Made by a program: the position numbers and the translations under genes | The notes under the pieces: generated by a model | What the model was told of the DNA's origin: nothing | The model's input: only the letters and a program-made list of their open reading frames with translations | Database searches by the model: none | Shown here: one piece after another, positions 24,701 through 39,700 of the stretch | Position numbering within the stretch: position 1 is the stretch's first letter | Layout: the number at the start of each line of letters is the position of its first letter | DNA from: Vicugna pacos | Lineage: Eukaryota > Chordata > Mammalia > Artiodactyla > Camelidae | DNA length: 64,000 nucleotides | Direction of reading: 5' to 3' | Assembly: GCF_048564905.1 (NCBI RefSeq) | Contig: NC_133014.1 | Location: 10,859,136-10,923,135 of the forward strand

Positions 24701-27700
24701 GAGATGCATTTTTAAAGGAGCTATAGTTCTGGGTATTAAACCCCTTTTGAATTAACTGACGGGAGCGTGCCTGTAAGGTCACACAGGACAGCTGTGCGCT
24801 GCCCAGTGGTGCAGTGGAGGTCGGCCCAGGGAGGCCAAGAGCAGAGAGACCAGCTCCTGCCCCAGGCCACGCCCTGCCTCCTCGGAGAGCTCTGGGGAAA
24901 AAGCGCCATCCTTTCCGAATACAGTGACAGAGTGTACAGAACAGAGACTGACCCTCTATCATCTTCCAGGCTCATCAAGACAAGCCCAGAACTGGCCGAG
25001 TCCTGCACGTGGTTCCCTGAGTCCTATGTGATTTATCCAACTAATCTCAAGACCCCAGTTGCTCCAGCTCAGAATGGAATCCACCCCCCGATCCATAGCT
25101 CAAGAACAGACGAAAGAGAGTTTTTCTTGGCTTCTTATAACAGAAAGAAAGAAGATGGAGAGGGCAACGTTTGGATCGCAAAGTCATCCGCCGGTGCCAA
25201 AGGTGAGGTGGCACTGCTGCCCCTTCTCTCTTCCTGGAGGTTCCCGCTGTGCTTTGTTTGGTCACTTGTTAGATTTGAATGATGCCTTTCCATGAGTGAC
25301 TACTCTCATCTGAATCCTCTAGGGCAGAGACCACGTCTAGTTATGTAGTTTTGTATATCTACGTTCTGAAGACTTAGAACTGTGTATCTGCAGCTGAAGT
25401 TTTTCCCTTTGTGCTCCAGATCCTACGGCAGGCATTTTACTCTTAACGTGTGTGAGCTAGAATTCATTTCCTTCCCAACTCTGCCCACCCAGCCTGCTCG
25501 GCTTCCCACCTTCCCATGTAGTGCACGGTCCCGCCCTTCACCAGGGCTCTGACGCCCCAGCCCTGCAAGTCATCCGTGGCTGCTCTTCCCTTGACCGTCT
25601 ATGCCGAGTGCATCAGCAAGTCTTGCTGACTCCGCTTTCACAACACAGTCTGAAGCAGACTTTTTCGTGCCATTTCCATGGATCTCACTTGTTCTCTCAA
25701 ATCTGTGCCGCTGCAGCACCTGCTCCTAGCAGTTCTGCTCCCGGGCAGGGTGAGGTTTCAGAAACACAAACGTGATCCTGTTACTCCCTGCTGGAGACTT
25801 AGCAGCTGGCTTCCCAAGGCACTTAGAATAAACTCCGGAGTCCTGCTGGAAGTCTACACCACTTGACATTTGTCCGTAGCTCTGATCTCATCCCCTATTT
25901 TTGGCTTTGCTCACTGTGCTGGGGCCACAGCGCCGTCCTAGCATCCCTCAGATGCTCTAAATCTGTCTCTGTCCCTGGAATGCACTTTCGTGGACGATTT
26001 TCTGTTTCTCAGCTCAGATGTTGCCTTGTCAGGAAGGCTTTTCTGATCTAAAATAGCCCCTGTGCCCTTTGCTTTCTGTCCTTTACCCTGCTTTATTTTC
26101 CCTGCTTGCATGAACCTCTTCCCAGCCCTCTGTTACATGTTTGTTCATCTGTTCATCTCCCCCATAATCCTGCAAGCTCCATATATACACAGACTTTCTG
26201 TCTTGTTCATCTCTGTACCCTCCCCATGGGCACTTAATAAATGCGTGCTGAATGAATGCGTAGAAGGCAAAAGGTATGTAATATTAACTCAGGCTTAAAG
26301 TCTAGGGTGTTCCCAGTGTAATGAACACATAACATAGTTTCTGTCGATAACTACCATCAGATGCTCTTTTGTTTGTTTGTTTGTTTTGCGGGGTAGTAAT
26401 TAGGTTTATTTGTTTGTTTATTTAAGGGAAGTACTGGAGACTGAACCCAGGACCTCATGCATGCTAGGCATGCACTCTACCACTGAGCTATACCCAGCCC
26501 TCTAGGTGCTCTTTTTAAAAACCATTCCATTTTGAACTTAGTTCTTCTTTTATTGCCTTGGAAGGCCATCTGACCATTGGTCCAGTGGGCCTCACCTTCT
26601 TTTCCACCAGCCATGAGACAGGAGGGCATCACCTGGAATCTCCTGGAAGTGGGAGAGTTGGGCTTTTGCCATAAGCCATGTGCCTTACCTACTGCTCTCT
26701 CCCTTTTTGTGACCTCTTCTCAAGGACTGTCCCCTAGCTTTGTGCTAATAGTAAATGGAGGCATTGAAAGAGGAAATAGTCCTCCACAGTATTCCAGATT
26801 CTTCCTGTGAATTGGGGCTGGAGTCAGGGTGGCCACTGTAAGGACATCTTGTGTCATGGACTTGAGAACCAGGAGTGAGGCAGGACCCTTGGCAGAAGGA
26901 CCTGCCAAGTCATAGCAGTGATCCCACCTGGGTGGTCTCTGGACTGTCACCAACACGAGACAGAGTGATGCTCAGCAGTAGAGAGAGGTAAAGAGAAATT
27001 ATAATGCCAAACAAAGAAGACATTTTACTTTAGGAGTTGAGGGTATAAGTGGTGTGGATTTGTTTTCTTTGGGAATTACAAAATAAAGCCAATAGGCTGG
27101 AGGAGAGGGTACAGCTCAGTGGTAGAGTGTATGCTTAGCATGCATGAGGTCTTGAGCTCAATCCCCAGTACCTCCACTTAAAAAATAAATAAGTAAATAA
27201 ACCTAATCTCCCCCTCCAATAAATAAAAAACAGTAGGCTGAGTAAATGACTTTTATTCTTGTTAAACAAATATTTAGTACCTGCTACATGCTGGGTATAG
27301 TTGGCTTAACTGTACTACACTGTGTGCAGTATTAAGCTACTGTTCACCACCTCCACCTCCCATCTTAGATCTGAGTCACGTTCGCCTCTCACCAGGAGCA
27401 TTGCTCCCTGTCTTCCTGTCCTTGGCCGTTCTCCAGAGTCTACACAGAATAGAGTAGACAGAGATCCTGTTAAAGCCCAATCAGACCGTGTGACATCTGT
27501 CTCTCTGGGGCCAGGACGACACCTGGCATGCAGCAGAGGTTCAGTGTGTGTAGTGAGTGGGTGAATGAAGGAATGAGTGAATAAGAAAAGTAATGAATGT
27601 TTGGAGATACAGAGATAAATGAGACAGACACGATTCTCTTGCCTTCATGGACCCACAATCTAGTCTGAAAGAAGGTGTATCTGTTTCCAGATAAACTAAA

Positions 27701-30700
27701 AGTTGAGATGGGAACAGAGAACAAAAAAAACACAGTGACTGTGACCTCGAAGCTCCTTGATGAACCCCAAACTTCCTACATAATTTAGTGGGGATATAAA
27801 CAAACACCCTCCAGGTTTAGTTAATGAGAATATAACAAATCATATGAGAAATACAGCTAACAAACACATGGAAACATGCTACACTAGTGTCCAAAACTTG
27901 CAAAATAAATGTGGGGTTTATGTATCATTTTACATCTACAAAATAAGAAAACAAAACCCTTTAGTGATAATTGTTGCTGAAAGCTTGTGAGCTGCTCCCT
28001 CTTAGTGGTACACATTCCTTTGAAGAAGCAGTAGGGTGACACAGAGCAAGAGTTGTAAAGAATTCATATATTTTGACCCACTCATCTCATTCCTGAAAAC
28101 TTACTCCAGGGAAATATTTTAAAAGAAACAAAGGTGACCTACAGCAAAGACATTTGCCACTATGTTATCTGTAATAGCAAAATTTTATTTAGAAACATCC
28201 CTGTTGTCCAGCAATCAGTAAACACATGTAATCTTTTATATCCACACAATGGGATATTTCTTTGGTCAGTAACATAAATGTGAAGTTAGTATTGAAACAG
28301 TGAAAAATATTCGCAATATGAAGTGAAAGAATATGAGATGAGTTCACTGTGATTGAACCTGCCTTTGCCTGAGTAGTGTTCCATTGCCCATAAAGGAAAG
28401 TACTATGAAAAAAATGAAAATAATTATGTTAGGAAATAAGACTATGGGGAAGTTTCAGGGCATTAGTAGGAAAATGATGTTTATTCTAGGATGATTATTC
28501 TAGAAGCAGTATGCAAGGTGCTGTGCCGGAGGAGAGACTGAGGTCTGTACTGAAGAGTTGGTAGGTGGAAGTAAAGAGTGACCAGGGAATCTGAGTGTGG
28601 TTCCTAAGAGAGATGAAATGGAATTGAATTATGTTCATTACAAAAGGAGAGGAAGGGAACTTTTCCAAATTGGTTTGCTGTTTCTTGTTTAAAAGGCTAA
28701 CCAAATGTGACAGAAATGGGGTAGTTGTAAAAGGGGTTGGCTTTTAGGAAAGATGAATCATTAAATTAATGAACTAATTTGTACTGAATTAAGCATGAGA
28801 CCCAAGTAGAGATATGCTATGAATCTAAAGCATAGGTAGGAGATCCTAGAAATAAAAAGTGAGTCCAGCAACATTGTAGGGTATGAGATCAACACACAAA
28901 AATCAATTGCATTTCTGTCTCTGTCACCTGTTGATGCCTTGCTCTCCACAGTCTGGTCACATTCCTTCCTGTATGTTCCAACCTTATTTTCTTCATGCAA
29001 TTTCCTTATGTAAGCTATTTCTTATTGAAAATAATATCTCTAATGCTGGTTGATAGATGAGAAAATAATGGGAAGAAAGTAAGGCGATACATACATTTTT
29101 ATAATTAAAAAAAATTATCCTTGAAAACACATGACATTAGAGGGAAATGGAAAAGTTAACCATAGTCTTATTTCCTAACAGAATTATTTTTATTTTTTCA
29201 TATTACTTTCCTTTATGTACAGGCAAAGACAGGTTCAATCAAACTCATCTCACATTCTTTTTCAATTCATACTAACAATGAACATGTGAAAACCGAAATT
29301 TTACGATACTAATCACAGTCACCCCAAAGAAAATGAGATGCTTCGATGTAAACTTACCAAAACATGTACAGGGTGTATATGTTGAAAATGACAAAGCAAC
29401 TGTGAAGGAAGTCAAAGAGGACCTAAATAAATGGACAGACATACCATGTTCATGGATTGCAAGACTCAACATAGTGAAGATGTCACTTCACCCCAGATTG
29501 GTCTGTAGTTTTGAAGTGACTGCTATCAAGACGTGAGCACGTTTTTCTGTAGACATACAGCTTCTTCTGAAATTCATATGGAAAGGCACAGGCCCTAAAA
29601 TAGCTTAAATAATATTGAAAAAGAAGAGTAAAGGGGGAAAAAAATCACTGTCCCTAATCCCAAAGTGTACTGTAAAGTTTCAGTAATCAGTACACTGTGG
29701 TGTTGGTGGAGGGAACAGAAATGTGAATCGGCAGGACAGAGAGACCCACACACATATAACCACCTATTTTTGACAGTGATGCAGAAGCAGTTCAGAAGAG
29801 GAAGGCTGGACTATGTACAAATGATGCTGGAGCAGATGGATATCCATAAACTAAAAAAAAAAAAAAAAGAACTTCAACCTAAACCTCACACCTTATACAA
29901 AAACTAACTCAAAATGGATCATGGGCTTAAATATAAAATGTAAAATTATAATTTTTTGGGAAAAAAATAGGAGATAATGCTAGGCAGAGAGTTCTTAAAC
30001 TTGACACCAAACGTATGATCCACAATAGTAAAAATTGATCAATTGCACCTCATCAAAATGAAAACTTCTGTTCTGTGAAGGACCTAGCCAAGAGGATGAG
30101 AAGATAAGCTACGGACTGGGAGAAAATATTTTCAAGCTGTGTGTCTGAAAAAGGACTCATATGTAGAATATATACATAGCGTTCAAAGTTCAACAGTTTA
30201 AGAAAGAGGCGAAGGGGGGCAATCGAATTAGAGAATGGGCAGAAGACATGAAAGCATTGAAAAGGCTCTACAGATGAAAAATAAGCAAATGAAAAGATTT
30301 TCAGTGTCATTAACCATTCGGGAAATGCAAATTAAAACCACAGTGGGCTGTATTGCACTCCTGTTAAGATGGCTAAAATAAGAAATGGTAACAACAGCAA
30401 ACGCTGGCAAGGGTCAGGAGAAACTGGATCAGTCTTTCAGTGCTGATGGGAATTGAAATTGGTGCAGCCACTCTGGGAAACAGTTTGACAAGTTCTTATA
30501 CAGTTAAACCTGTGATAATCATTCGCCCCCAAAATTACATATTCATTTGCCCCAGAGAAACGAAAACTTCCGTTCACACACAAACCAGTACGCGGTTGTT
30601 CACAGATGCTCTATTTGTAATGGCCCAAACTGGGAACAACTCAAATGTCCTGCAACAGCTCAATGATGACACAAGCTAGGGGGAATTGATCCCATGAGAT

Positions 30701-33700
30701 ACTACACAGCAGTAAAAGAGAATGAGCCATTAATAAATGCAACAACTTGGATGAATTTCCAGGGAATTATCAGTGAAGAAAACAACTTCCAAGGAGCACA
30801 CACTGTGTAATTCTACTTATATAACATTTTTGAAATGACAAAAATTACAGAAATGGAAAATGGATTAGCGGCTACCAGGGCTTGGGGAGGGGTGATGTGG
30901 AGGGAGGTTCTTGTGGCTTTGAAAGGGCAACATGAGGGTTCTGTGCAATAATGGAACAGTTCAGAATTAGAGAAGATATTTACAAATCGTATGTCTATAA
31001 GGTACCTGTATCCAGATTGTATAACACTTATAACTCAGTAATAAGGACAAATAACCAGTTAAGAAACGAGCAAAGAATCTAAATAGATATTTCCCAAAAC
31101 AAGAAAAAGGACAAATAGCCAATAAGCACATGAAAACGTGCTCAACACTACTAGTCATTAGAGAAATGCAAGCCAAAACCATGATCATACACTACCTCAC
31201 TCACACCCACCAGCTTGGCTATAGTCAAGAAGACAGAATATAACGTGTGTGGGCAAGGATGTGAAGAAATTGGAACTCTTGTACATTGCTTGTGGGGATG
31301 TAAAATAGTGTAGCCATTTGGGAAAACAGTTTGGTCATTCTTTAAAGAGTTAAACGGTTACCGTATGACCCAGCTATTCCACTCTTAGGTATATTTCCAA
31401 GAAAATTGAAAACATACGTCCACACAAAAAATTCATTGCAAATTAGCATTATTCATAAGAGCCAGACAACCCAAATGTCCATCAGTTGATTGACTGAACA
31501 AAATGTGATATAGCCACACAATGGAATATTATTCAGTCCTGGGAAGGAGGAATGAAGTGCTGATACGTGCTGCAACATGAAGCTTAAAAACGCTGTGCTA
31601 AATGAAAGAACCAGACCAGAAGGGGCCCCATACTGTCTGCTTCCGTTTATATGAAACATCTAGAAAAGGCAAACCTGCAGAGACAGGAAGTAGGTTAGTG
31701 GTCCTCAGGGGCTGGGGTGAGGAAGGAATGGGGAGTGACTGCCTAATGGGTATGAGGTTTGGGGGGAAGATGATGAAAATGTTCTAAAATTAGATTGTAG
31801 GGATAGTTGGAAAACTCTTATTAAATACACTAAAAACCATTGAACTTTGCAATTTTAAAAGGATACATTTTATAGTATGTAAAATAGATCTCAAAACTGT
31901 TTAAAAAGATACTGTATCATTTAATTTTTTTTTTCATTTTTTAGGGGGGGAGGTAATTAGGTTTACCTATTTATTTTTAGAGGAAGTCCTGGGGATCGAA
32001 CCCAGGACCTTGTGGATGCTAAGCATGTGCTCTACCACTTGAGCTATACCCTCCCCCCCAACATTGTATCATTTATCTAATGTTGATGGATGCTTTGAAT
32101 CTGTCCAGCCTTTTACTATTACAGTGCTGCAGGAATGTTCTTGTCCATTTGTCTTTATGCCCTAACCTACCTGGTATTTCTGTAAGATACAGTGTTACAA
32201 GTGGGGTTAACTGGTCATAAGCAGCATACAGCCTTTACAGTGGGAGCCAGTGACCATTAGTAAAGCAGCATGGATTTAGGGTGCTCAGACACTTTGAATA
32301 TCCATAAACATGAAATTTCCTGCTTGGAACCTGCCATGACAGTGTTTGCAGCCCTACATGGAGAGAGAGTTGGATAACCCTGGTGCTCTTGTGTAAGCCA
32401 CTGGAGGAAGGAAGGGACGCAGAAAGAAAAGTGAGCAGGCCAGGGACAGCGTTCTGTCCAGGTCTACCTGCTGTCAGTGTTCCCTTTCTGGCTTTGCAGA
32501 GAGCTTTTCCGATTAGAATGAGCTGGACTGATTCCGTTTTGATTTTGCCCTGGTAGGTGAAGGCATCCTCATCTCCTCGGACGCTGCAGAGCTGCTGGAC
32601 TTCATAGACAACCAGGGCCAGGTGCACGTGATCCAGAAATACCTTGAGCACCCTCTGCTTCTGGAGCCAGGTCATCGCAAGTTTGACATTCGGTAATGCA
32701 CCCGTGCCCGGAGCTTTTGTTTCACTAATCTGAAAACAAAGCAGTGGTGTGTGATGAGGGGTCTGATGTGGAGCGTGAGGAAGTATTTGACCATGTTTAA
32801 TACATTACCAGTGGGGGAGGGTATAGCTCAAGTGGTAGAGCACATGCTGAGCATGCACGAGGTCCTGGGTTCAACCCCCAGTACCCCCTCTAAAAATAAA
32901 CCTAATTACCTCCTCCCCAAAATAAAAAAAATAATTAAATAATAACAACAATAAATAAATAAATTGTTTTTTAAATGTTGCCCGAGTTGAGTGCAGCTAG
33001 ATGGAACTGAGCTTCTGTACCTAATTTTCTGTTTTTCTTTCACCATTTCTCTTGTCTTTCTAGAAAAGGTTACTAAGATGATGCATTTTCTTTTCTTTTC
33101 TTTTCTTTTTTTAAATATTCTCTCTAATGAAGATGACTTGCGGATCCCGAGAGATGGGTATCGCTGTGTGGGGCTTGCTTATGAAAGAAGCAGAGGGACA
33201 GACAGAACACATGACCCAGACACAGCAGATCGTGTGACCCTGCGAAGACTGTGTCATCATTTTATGATGTGTGTCCCACATTTTAAGGGTTTCATGAACA
33301 CACCTCAGGGTTTTGGACTTTAACCTTCTGAGCGAAGGACCTGGCAAGGAGAAAGAGGTTTTGTGGCGCTTTCGAAAGCTGAGCAGCCCCGGCCCTACCT
33401 TGCTCTTGGCCTTGCTGTCACCTCCCCAGTGAGGACTTTTTGTCACCTTGACGCCTTCATATTGACCTGCTGCTCTTGAACACCAGTCCTGTCAGATCAG
33501 CTTCAACAGAAACAGTCTTAAGATTACTAAAAGAGCAAACACGCCAACTGGGGGTTTCATAGATTAAACATAAAAGCCAAACCACTCATCTCTTCAAAAT
33601 GGTGTGTCTTTTGAATGTTCAAAGTCTTCCTTGTCATTTATGGTGAAATGTTTTGTTTGCCCCCTTACAGGGATAATCCACTGTCTTGTCATCGCCTGCC

Positions 33701-36700
33701 TTGTCTTAATTTTTGAACCTACCTCCTTGCTCTGTTTCCTCCCAGAAAAATCACAGGGTGGGGAATGATATATATAATACGGAGAAACTTGGGGTAACCC
33801 GAATAAACTGGTATTTTGATTGACTTGCAGAAGCTGGGTCTTGGTGGATCATCAGTATAATATCTACCTCTACAGAGAGGGTGTGCTTCGGACTGCTTCC
33901 GAGCCGTACCACACGGATAACTTCCAGGACAAAACCTGCCACTTGACCAATCACTGCATTCAGAAGGAGTACTCAAAGAACTACGGAAAGTATGAAGAAG
34001 GGAACGAAATGTTCTTCGAGGAGTTTAATCGGTACCTGACCAGTGCTTTGAACATTACCCTGGAAAGCAGTATCTTACTACAAATCAAACATATAATAAG
34101 GTAAATTAATTGTATCTCCTTCGGTTGTAGGTGTCTTGCAGAAGCGTTGGGAGTTTGTGCCTTTCAAGGAAATGTTTTGTTTAAGTTGTCTAATTTAAGG
34201 ACAAAAATTATTTCCTATATCCCTTTAATATCCTTTTAAGATCTGTAGGATCTGAGTTGGGGGAGCTATAGCTCAGGGGTAGAGTGTGCGCCTTGCATGC
34301 ACGAGGTCCTGGGTTCAATCCCCAGTACCTCCATTAAAATAAATAAACTTAACTAACTTCCCCCCAAAATAAATAAATTAATTTAAAAAACAGTTTCTGT
34401 ATTTTTTAACTATTGTAAAATGGTTTGCAACTGAGACTCTGTGTAGCCTGCAAAACCTAAAATAATTACTGTCTGGCCATTTGTAGAAAAATGTTGCCAA
34501 CTCCTGACTTACAGGCCTGTTTCTATTGTCTGGTTTTCTCTGGTCTTAACATGCCTGGAGATAATTTTGTAATGTTATTATTCATTTATGACAGTTTACT
34601 AAATCCAGTAAAGATTTTTTAAATTGAGGTATCATGTGCGTACAGTAAAGTTCACAGATCTTGAATGTCTAGCATAGTGAGTTTTTAGTTATGCATATGT
34701 TCACCTAATCATAACACAAATCAGGGTATAAAACATGCACAGCACCCCAGGAGAGTCCCCTGAACTCCCTGAAATACAGACTCCCTGCCGAGGACAACTG
34801 TTCTTCTGGCTTCTATCGCCATAGATTCATTTTGCTTCTTCTTAAACTTTATGTATATGGAATTGTATTATTTTTTGTTTGTTTTGTACTCACCTTATTT
34901 TAATATTGTGTCTGTGGGATTCCTGCATATTGTTGCCCATTGTAGTTAATCCTTTTTTATTTCTATGTCATATTCCATTGTGTGAATATCGCACGCTTTA
35001 TTCCTTCTGTAGCTGATGGACCGCTGAGTTTTATGTTGTATTTGAGACCTGTAATCTATCTGAATTGCTGTCTGTCAAGTGTCATGGATCTCCCACAAGG
35101 ATATCCCATTGACCGGGGGTCACTTGTACATAAGGCTGTGCTTTCCCCACTGCGTTTTGCTGTGTCTTTGTTATAAATCAAGGGGCTGTTGGTGTGAGAT
35201 TCTGTTCCTGGGGTCTCTGTTCTGCTCCGTGGTCTGTTTGCTCTGTCGTCACCACCCTGTCATGAGGACTGAACCTTTTTCCTTAATGTATTCTTACACA
35301 GAGTCTAGGGGAATAATGCCACGGCTCACTCAGCGTTCCATTTCTTCAGGGAATAATGTGTGGTTGGAATTCTGACCCCAGATAAGCCGAGTGTGCAGAA
35401 GAGAGAATTCGCATTTTAGGCAAAAGATTTTTTTGATGTTTGCCGCACCCCCGTCCTCCTCGCCGTTCTGAGCAGTTCAGGGGACGTTGCTTCTTGGGTG
35501 CTGGAAATGCACCTCACTGCTCTCTTGTTCTATTTTTCCCCCTGCTAGCTTCCCCCAAACTTCCCACTCCAGCTGAAAAAAAAAAAAGATGTGCTATAGA
35601 AAGTCTCTGATGGTTACAAAAAAAAATTCCTTAAAGTAAATTATTAACTTGAGTTCTCAGCAGATAAAAAAATACTTCGTTTTGATTTAGTTTTGGCGCT
35701 CAGGTTTTCCTTTCTGTTTTGGAGGGTGATGTTTCTTTCACTTTTGATTCTTCAATATTGGTGGGGTTTTTTTCTTTTTTATCATGAGCATCTATTAAAA
35801 TTAAAGTTTTTTCTTAATTATAATATTTTAAGGGACATTTTAATTAAAAGGGTGTTCTTTTATAGAAAAGAGATGGGCCATAGAAAAAACTGTGTGATCT
35901 GTGGCTTGCAGGTTAAAGATGAACAGGGAAAAGAAACTTTTATTCTAATTGGTTCTTAAGTGGCTGACTGCCTAAAATTATTTTTAAAGGTTTAAACACA
36001 TCTGTAGAAAATGTTTCCTCTTTGGGGAAAAGGAGGGGGTGGGGGACTGGTGGAGGGAGGTTGGGAGAGCAAGACTGTGGCTCCAAGTTCACAGTTGGAA
36101 TGCAGCCTCAGTTCTTTAAAGTCATGAGCCAGGACTTACTTAGAAGGACATACCTGTTTCCTTCTAAATATACAGCTGTGGTGAAGGACAGCTGTCACCT
36201 TTACTGTGTCACCAAAGTCCTCCAGTTTTTGCCAACAGTAGTCAATCCTAAGAATAATTCTATTCTATATTTCAATATCTCATTTCAACATATAAAGCTT
36301 TTAATTAAAAGCAACAATTTGACATTAAAACTGGAGTTAGTGAAAGAAGTGAAGGGGATTTGTTGCAAATTCTTTTTTTTTTTTTTTTGCAAATTCTGCT
36401 CATCACTCAAGTGGTGGTCCATTTTTTTTTTAATATGACAAAAATACATGGAAATGTGGCATAGCCCACCTGTTGGAGGAATCCACATTCACAGGGATCG
36501 TGGTGACTCAGTGTTGTGCTGGGAAAGCAGCCTCTACTTGTAGGAACAAGAGTGATTGCAGAATTTTCGAACAAGTAAGTAGCATCGTTTTGAGTAATCC
36601 GTTGGTAATACGTTTAAAAGAGAGAATTAAGTGAAGCTAATTTTTCATCGGCACATTTGATGTAAATGATGTAAAATCATCCAAGCGCATCTCCGTGGGC

Positions 36701-39700
36701 CTTCTCCCTGGCCCACCCCGTTCTCAGCGAGCTCTCCCCCTCTGCCCCGCAGGAGCTGCCTCCTGAGCGTGGAGCCCGCCATCAGCACCAAGCACCTCCC
36801 TTACCAGAGCTTCCAGCTCTTCGGCTTCGACTTCATGGTGGATGAGGAGCTGAAGGTCTGGCTCATCGAAGTCAACGGCGCCCCTGCTTGTGCTCAGTAA
36901 GCCTGAACGCCACTGTGTTTTCACAGGGTGGGGGGTCAGTTCCACAGTTGGAATAGCCTGTCTTGGCAAGGTGGCGAGCTCCTGCCTGCCAGGTGTCCAA
37001 GCCTAGGCTCTGAGTGCCATCAGGATGTACCAGCAACCTGCCAACGGGAGCACTTTGGGAGGACCCTGGCCAACAGGGGGCGCTGCTGAGTCATTTCCTC
37101 TCCCACTTCCTACCCGTATGTGTTACACATTTAGTTTGTGCTCAGATGGCTGGTCGATGCCGTGAGAATTTCAAACAAACCTAACAATATCAGGGAGACC
37201 CTCTCGTGAGACAAGGGAAGGAGTCAGCAGGGTCCTGTCGGTCGCGGAGTCAGTGACGGCCAAGAAGCTCAGGAGCTCCGTGGGCAGGAGGTGGTGTGAG
37301 AAGATACAGACACGGTGGAGCTGAAGCTGGGGTGTAAGAGGAGAGCATCACGTGAGCCAAGGGGGCGGGGACCCCCACGTCCATTGGGACCTTCCTCTGT
37401 GCCAGGCTTTGTAGGGGATGCACAGGTGGCCAGAACCTGCCTGCAGGCTGCAGCGTGGTGTGCTGTGGAGTAAGGAGAGATGGAGTTGGAAAGGCGAGTT
37501 TGGTCCACACTGTGGAAGGCCTTACATGGAAGGGAGTCACTGCAACTTAATCCTCAAAGACTGTTGGTTCTCAAGAACCACATTCATCGGTGTTAAGACC
37601 CTTTCATGGTTCCCCACGTCCACATCTTGGAGAAATTGAGATGATCTTCCAACTGGGTCGGAGAAAGGCCCACACCTGCAGGGGGCAGTGTTAACACATG
37701 ACTTGCTCTTTCCTTGGGAGCCAAGCCTTTGCCTCTTGCTCCAGGGCTGTGACATGGCAGGTCACAGCCATGAGCATCCTTCATCAGTGGATTCCACCAG
37801 ATTCCACCTCCTTTGTCAGTGTCTATAGCTAACGAGTACCTATTCAGTACCCCTAACCCGCCAGCCCCCAGACTGAGCTCCAGGTCACAGTCGTGAGCAA
37901 AGAGACACAGGCCCCGCCCTTAGTGGACAAATGATAAAACAAATGTAGATTGCAAGCTGGGACAAGCACTTTCATAGAGTAAAAGTTGTCAGAAGGTGAT
38001 ACAATTGAGCCAAAGGTCCCCTTGGGAGGTGGTGCTTGAAACTGAGATCTGAAGGAGGAAGGTGAGTTAAGCAGGCCAGGGATGGAGGAGAGTGGGATGT
38101 TTCACATTCTCCCTGACCACATCTACAGGGGGTGCCTGTCTTCTCCTGTCCTTCCTACCAAAGGTTTGTCCCCTGCTCTCTGGACCCAGTCCCCTCCCTC
38201 CCCTCCCTTCCCCTGTCCTCTTGCCTTCCTCACCTACTTTCTCCCTCTTTGCTGCACAGTTCATATCAGCGGGTGGTACCCAGCAGATTTTCCCAATTAT
38301 TAAAAAAGCCACATCCTGTTCTGGTGAGCACTCCCTCCCTGTTCCCTTCCCAGCTACACTTCCGGAAAGCCACACCTGCACAAGCGGTCTCCTCTTCCTC
38401 AATTCCCAGTCACGCTCTGGTCCATTCCAGGCTGGCTTCCATCCCACCCACCCCGCAGAAACTGTTCTTTCAAGGTCCCCAGCTGAGTCCATATTGCACA
38501 CTATGACTTTAAAATTACCCAGTTGCATTGCAGCCCACAGTTCCAGGCCAGTATCTGCACCTGTCTTCCCAGCGTCCTGCAAGGATGTCTGTGGATGTCT
38601 GACAGGCACTCCACCCCCAGAGTTGCCCATCACAGTGAATGTCCAGGTCCTCTCTTTCCAGGTCCTAAGCCAGAAGCCTGACAGAGATCCTGCCTCCCCC
38701 TTTCCATTACCCTTAGGTTCTGTCCTTCGGGGCCGCGTGGGTTCTGCCACCAGCCTCTTCAGTCCTCCGCTCCCGACTCCCTTCCTCTTCCACAGAAGAA
38801 CATCTCTGCTTTTGCAGAGAGCCTCCTCGCTGGGATCTCGCCCTCTGCTCTTGCCCCAGGAAAGTCTGTTCTCCCCAGAGCAGCCAGAGTGGTCAATGGA
38901 AACCATGTTGTTTTCTAGCCTCCCTGTTGCACCTGGGATAAAAGCCAGGCTCCCCTCCGCCTGCAAGGCTGCTGCCTCGCCCCTGTCTCCAACCTCATCC
39001 CAAGCACAATTCTCCTGATGACTCTTACCTGCTGTGGGGTCTTGTACCTGCCCCTGGCCCAGGCTCATCATGGCTGGCTGCTGCTCTGTCAGAATGGCAT
39101 CTCCAGGCAGCCTTCCCTGAACAACCTCATGCTTGATTTTCTCCAGCCGGAGCCTTGGTCGTTCACTTCATTACGCTAATTGCCATCAAATCAACTCGTT
39201 TTTATTTTCTTCCCAGGATGTGTGCACCGCGAGGGCAGTAGCCTTGTTTGTTTGTTTGTTTTTTCCTTTCAGTCCCAGTACTAAACACAGTGCTGGGCAC
39301 ATCCTACCCCATAAATATTAATTGGAGGGACAAAGTGTGCGTTGATGGTTAACACTTTTACTCTCCTGACTCAGTAACTGCTGGGTTTTATTTCAGTAGA
39401 GACATCGTTCTATCTTCCTGATGCGCCCTAGTGACATTGGTGCTTCAGTGCATCGGATTTATCAGCCAAGATGGGGGTTTCAGGAGCAGGGAGTTTCGGT
39501 CTACTTACTCTAAAGAGCTCTGAGAGTGTTTACGTGGCAGCTTCAAGTGTTTAAAGACGGGGATGCCACTACATCTCCACGGCGGTGGAGAGACCAGAAT
39601 ATAAAGTGCAGTCAGGCCTCCACGTATACGATGTAAGAAAGGAATAAAATAATTTCACTGTCTTGGTGGGGGGGGAGTGATTCTGTTTCCGTTTATTCCT

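Larger units (their letters stand above)
20967..24969 (+). other. TTL intron 2
   Basis: Contains an unnamed old repeat near 21165-21260, MIR at about 21620-21870 and an antisense L1 3' end at 23395-23625. I recognise nothing in 21900-23390 or 23640-24960. Confidence 0.6.
25203..32556 (+). other. TTL intron 3
   Basis: The longest TTL intron and the most repeat-filled: L2, three Vic-type SINEs (two antisense, one sense) and three L1 pieces, listed separately. I recognise nothing in 26510-27090, 28440-28850 or 32070-32550. Confidence 0.6.

Noticed and set aside
32235-32675. 146-codon minus-strand frame
   Set aside because: Antisense shadow of TTL exon 4.
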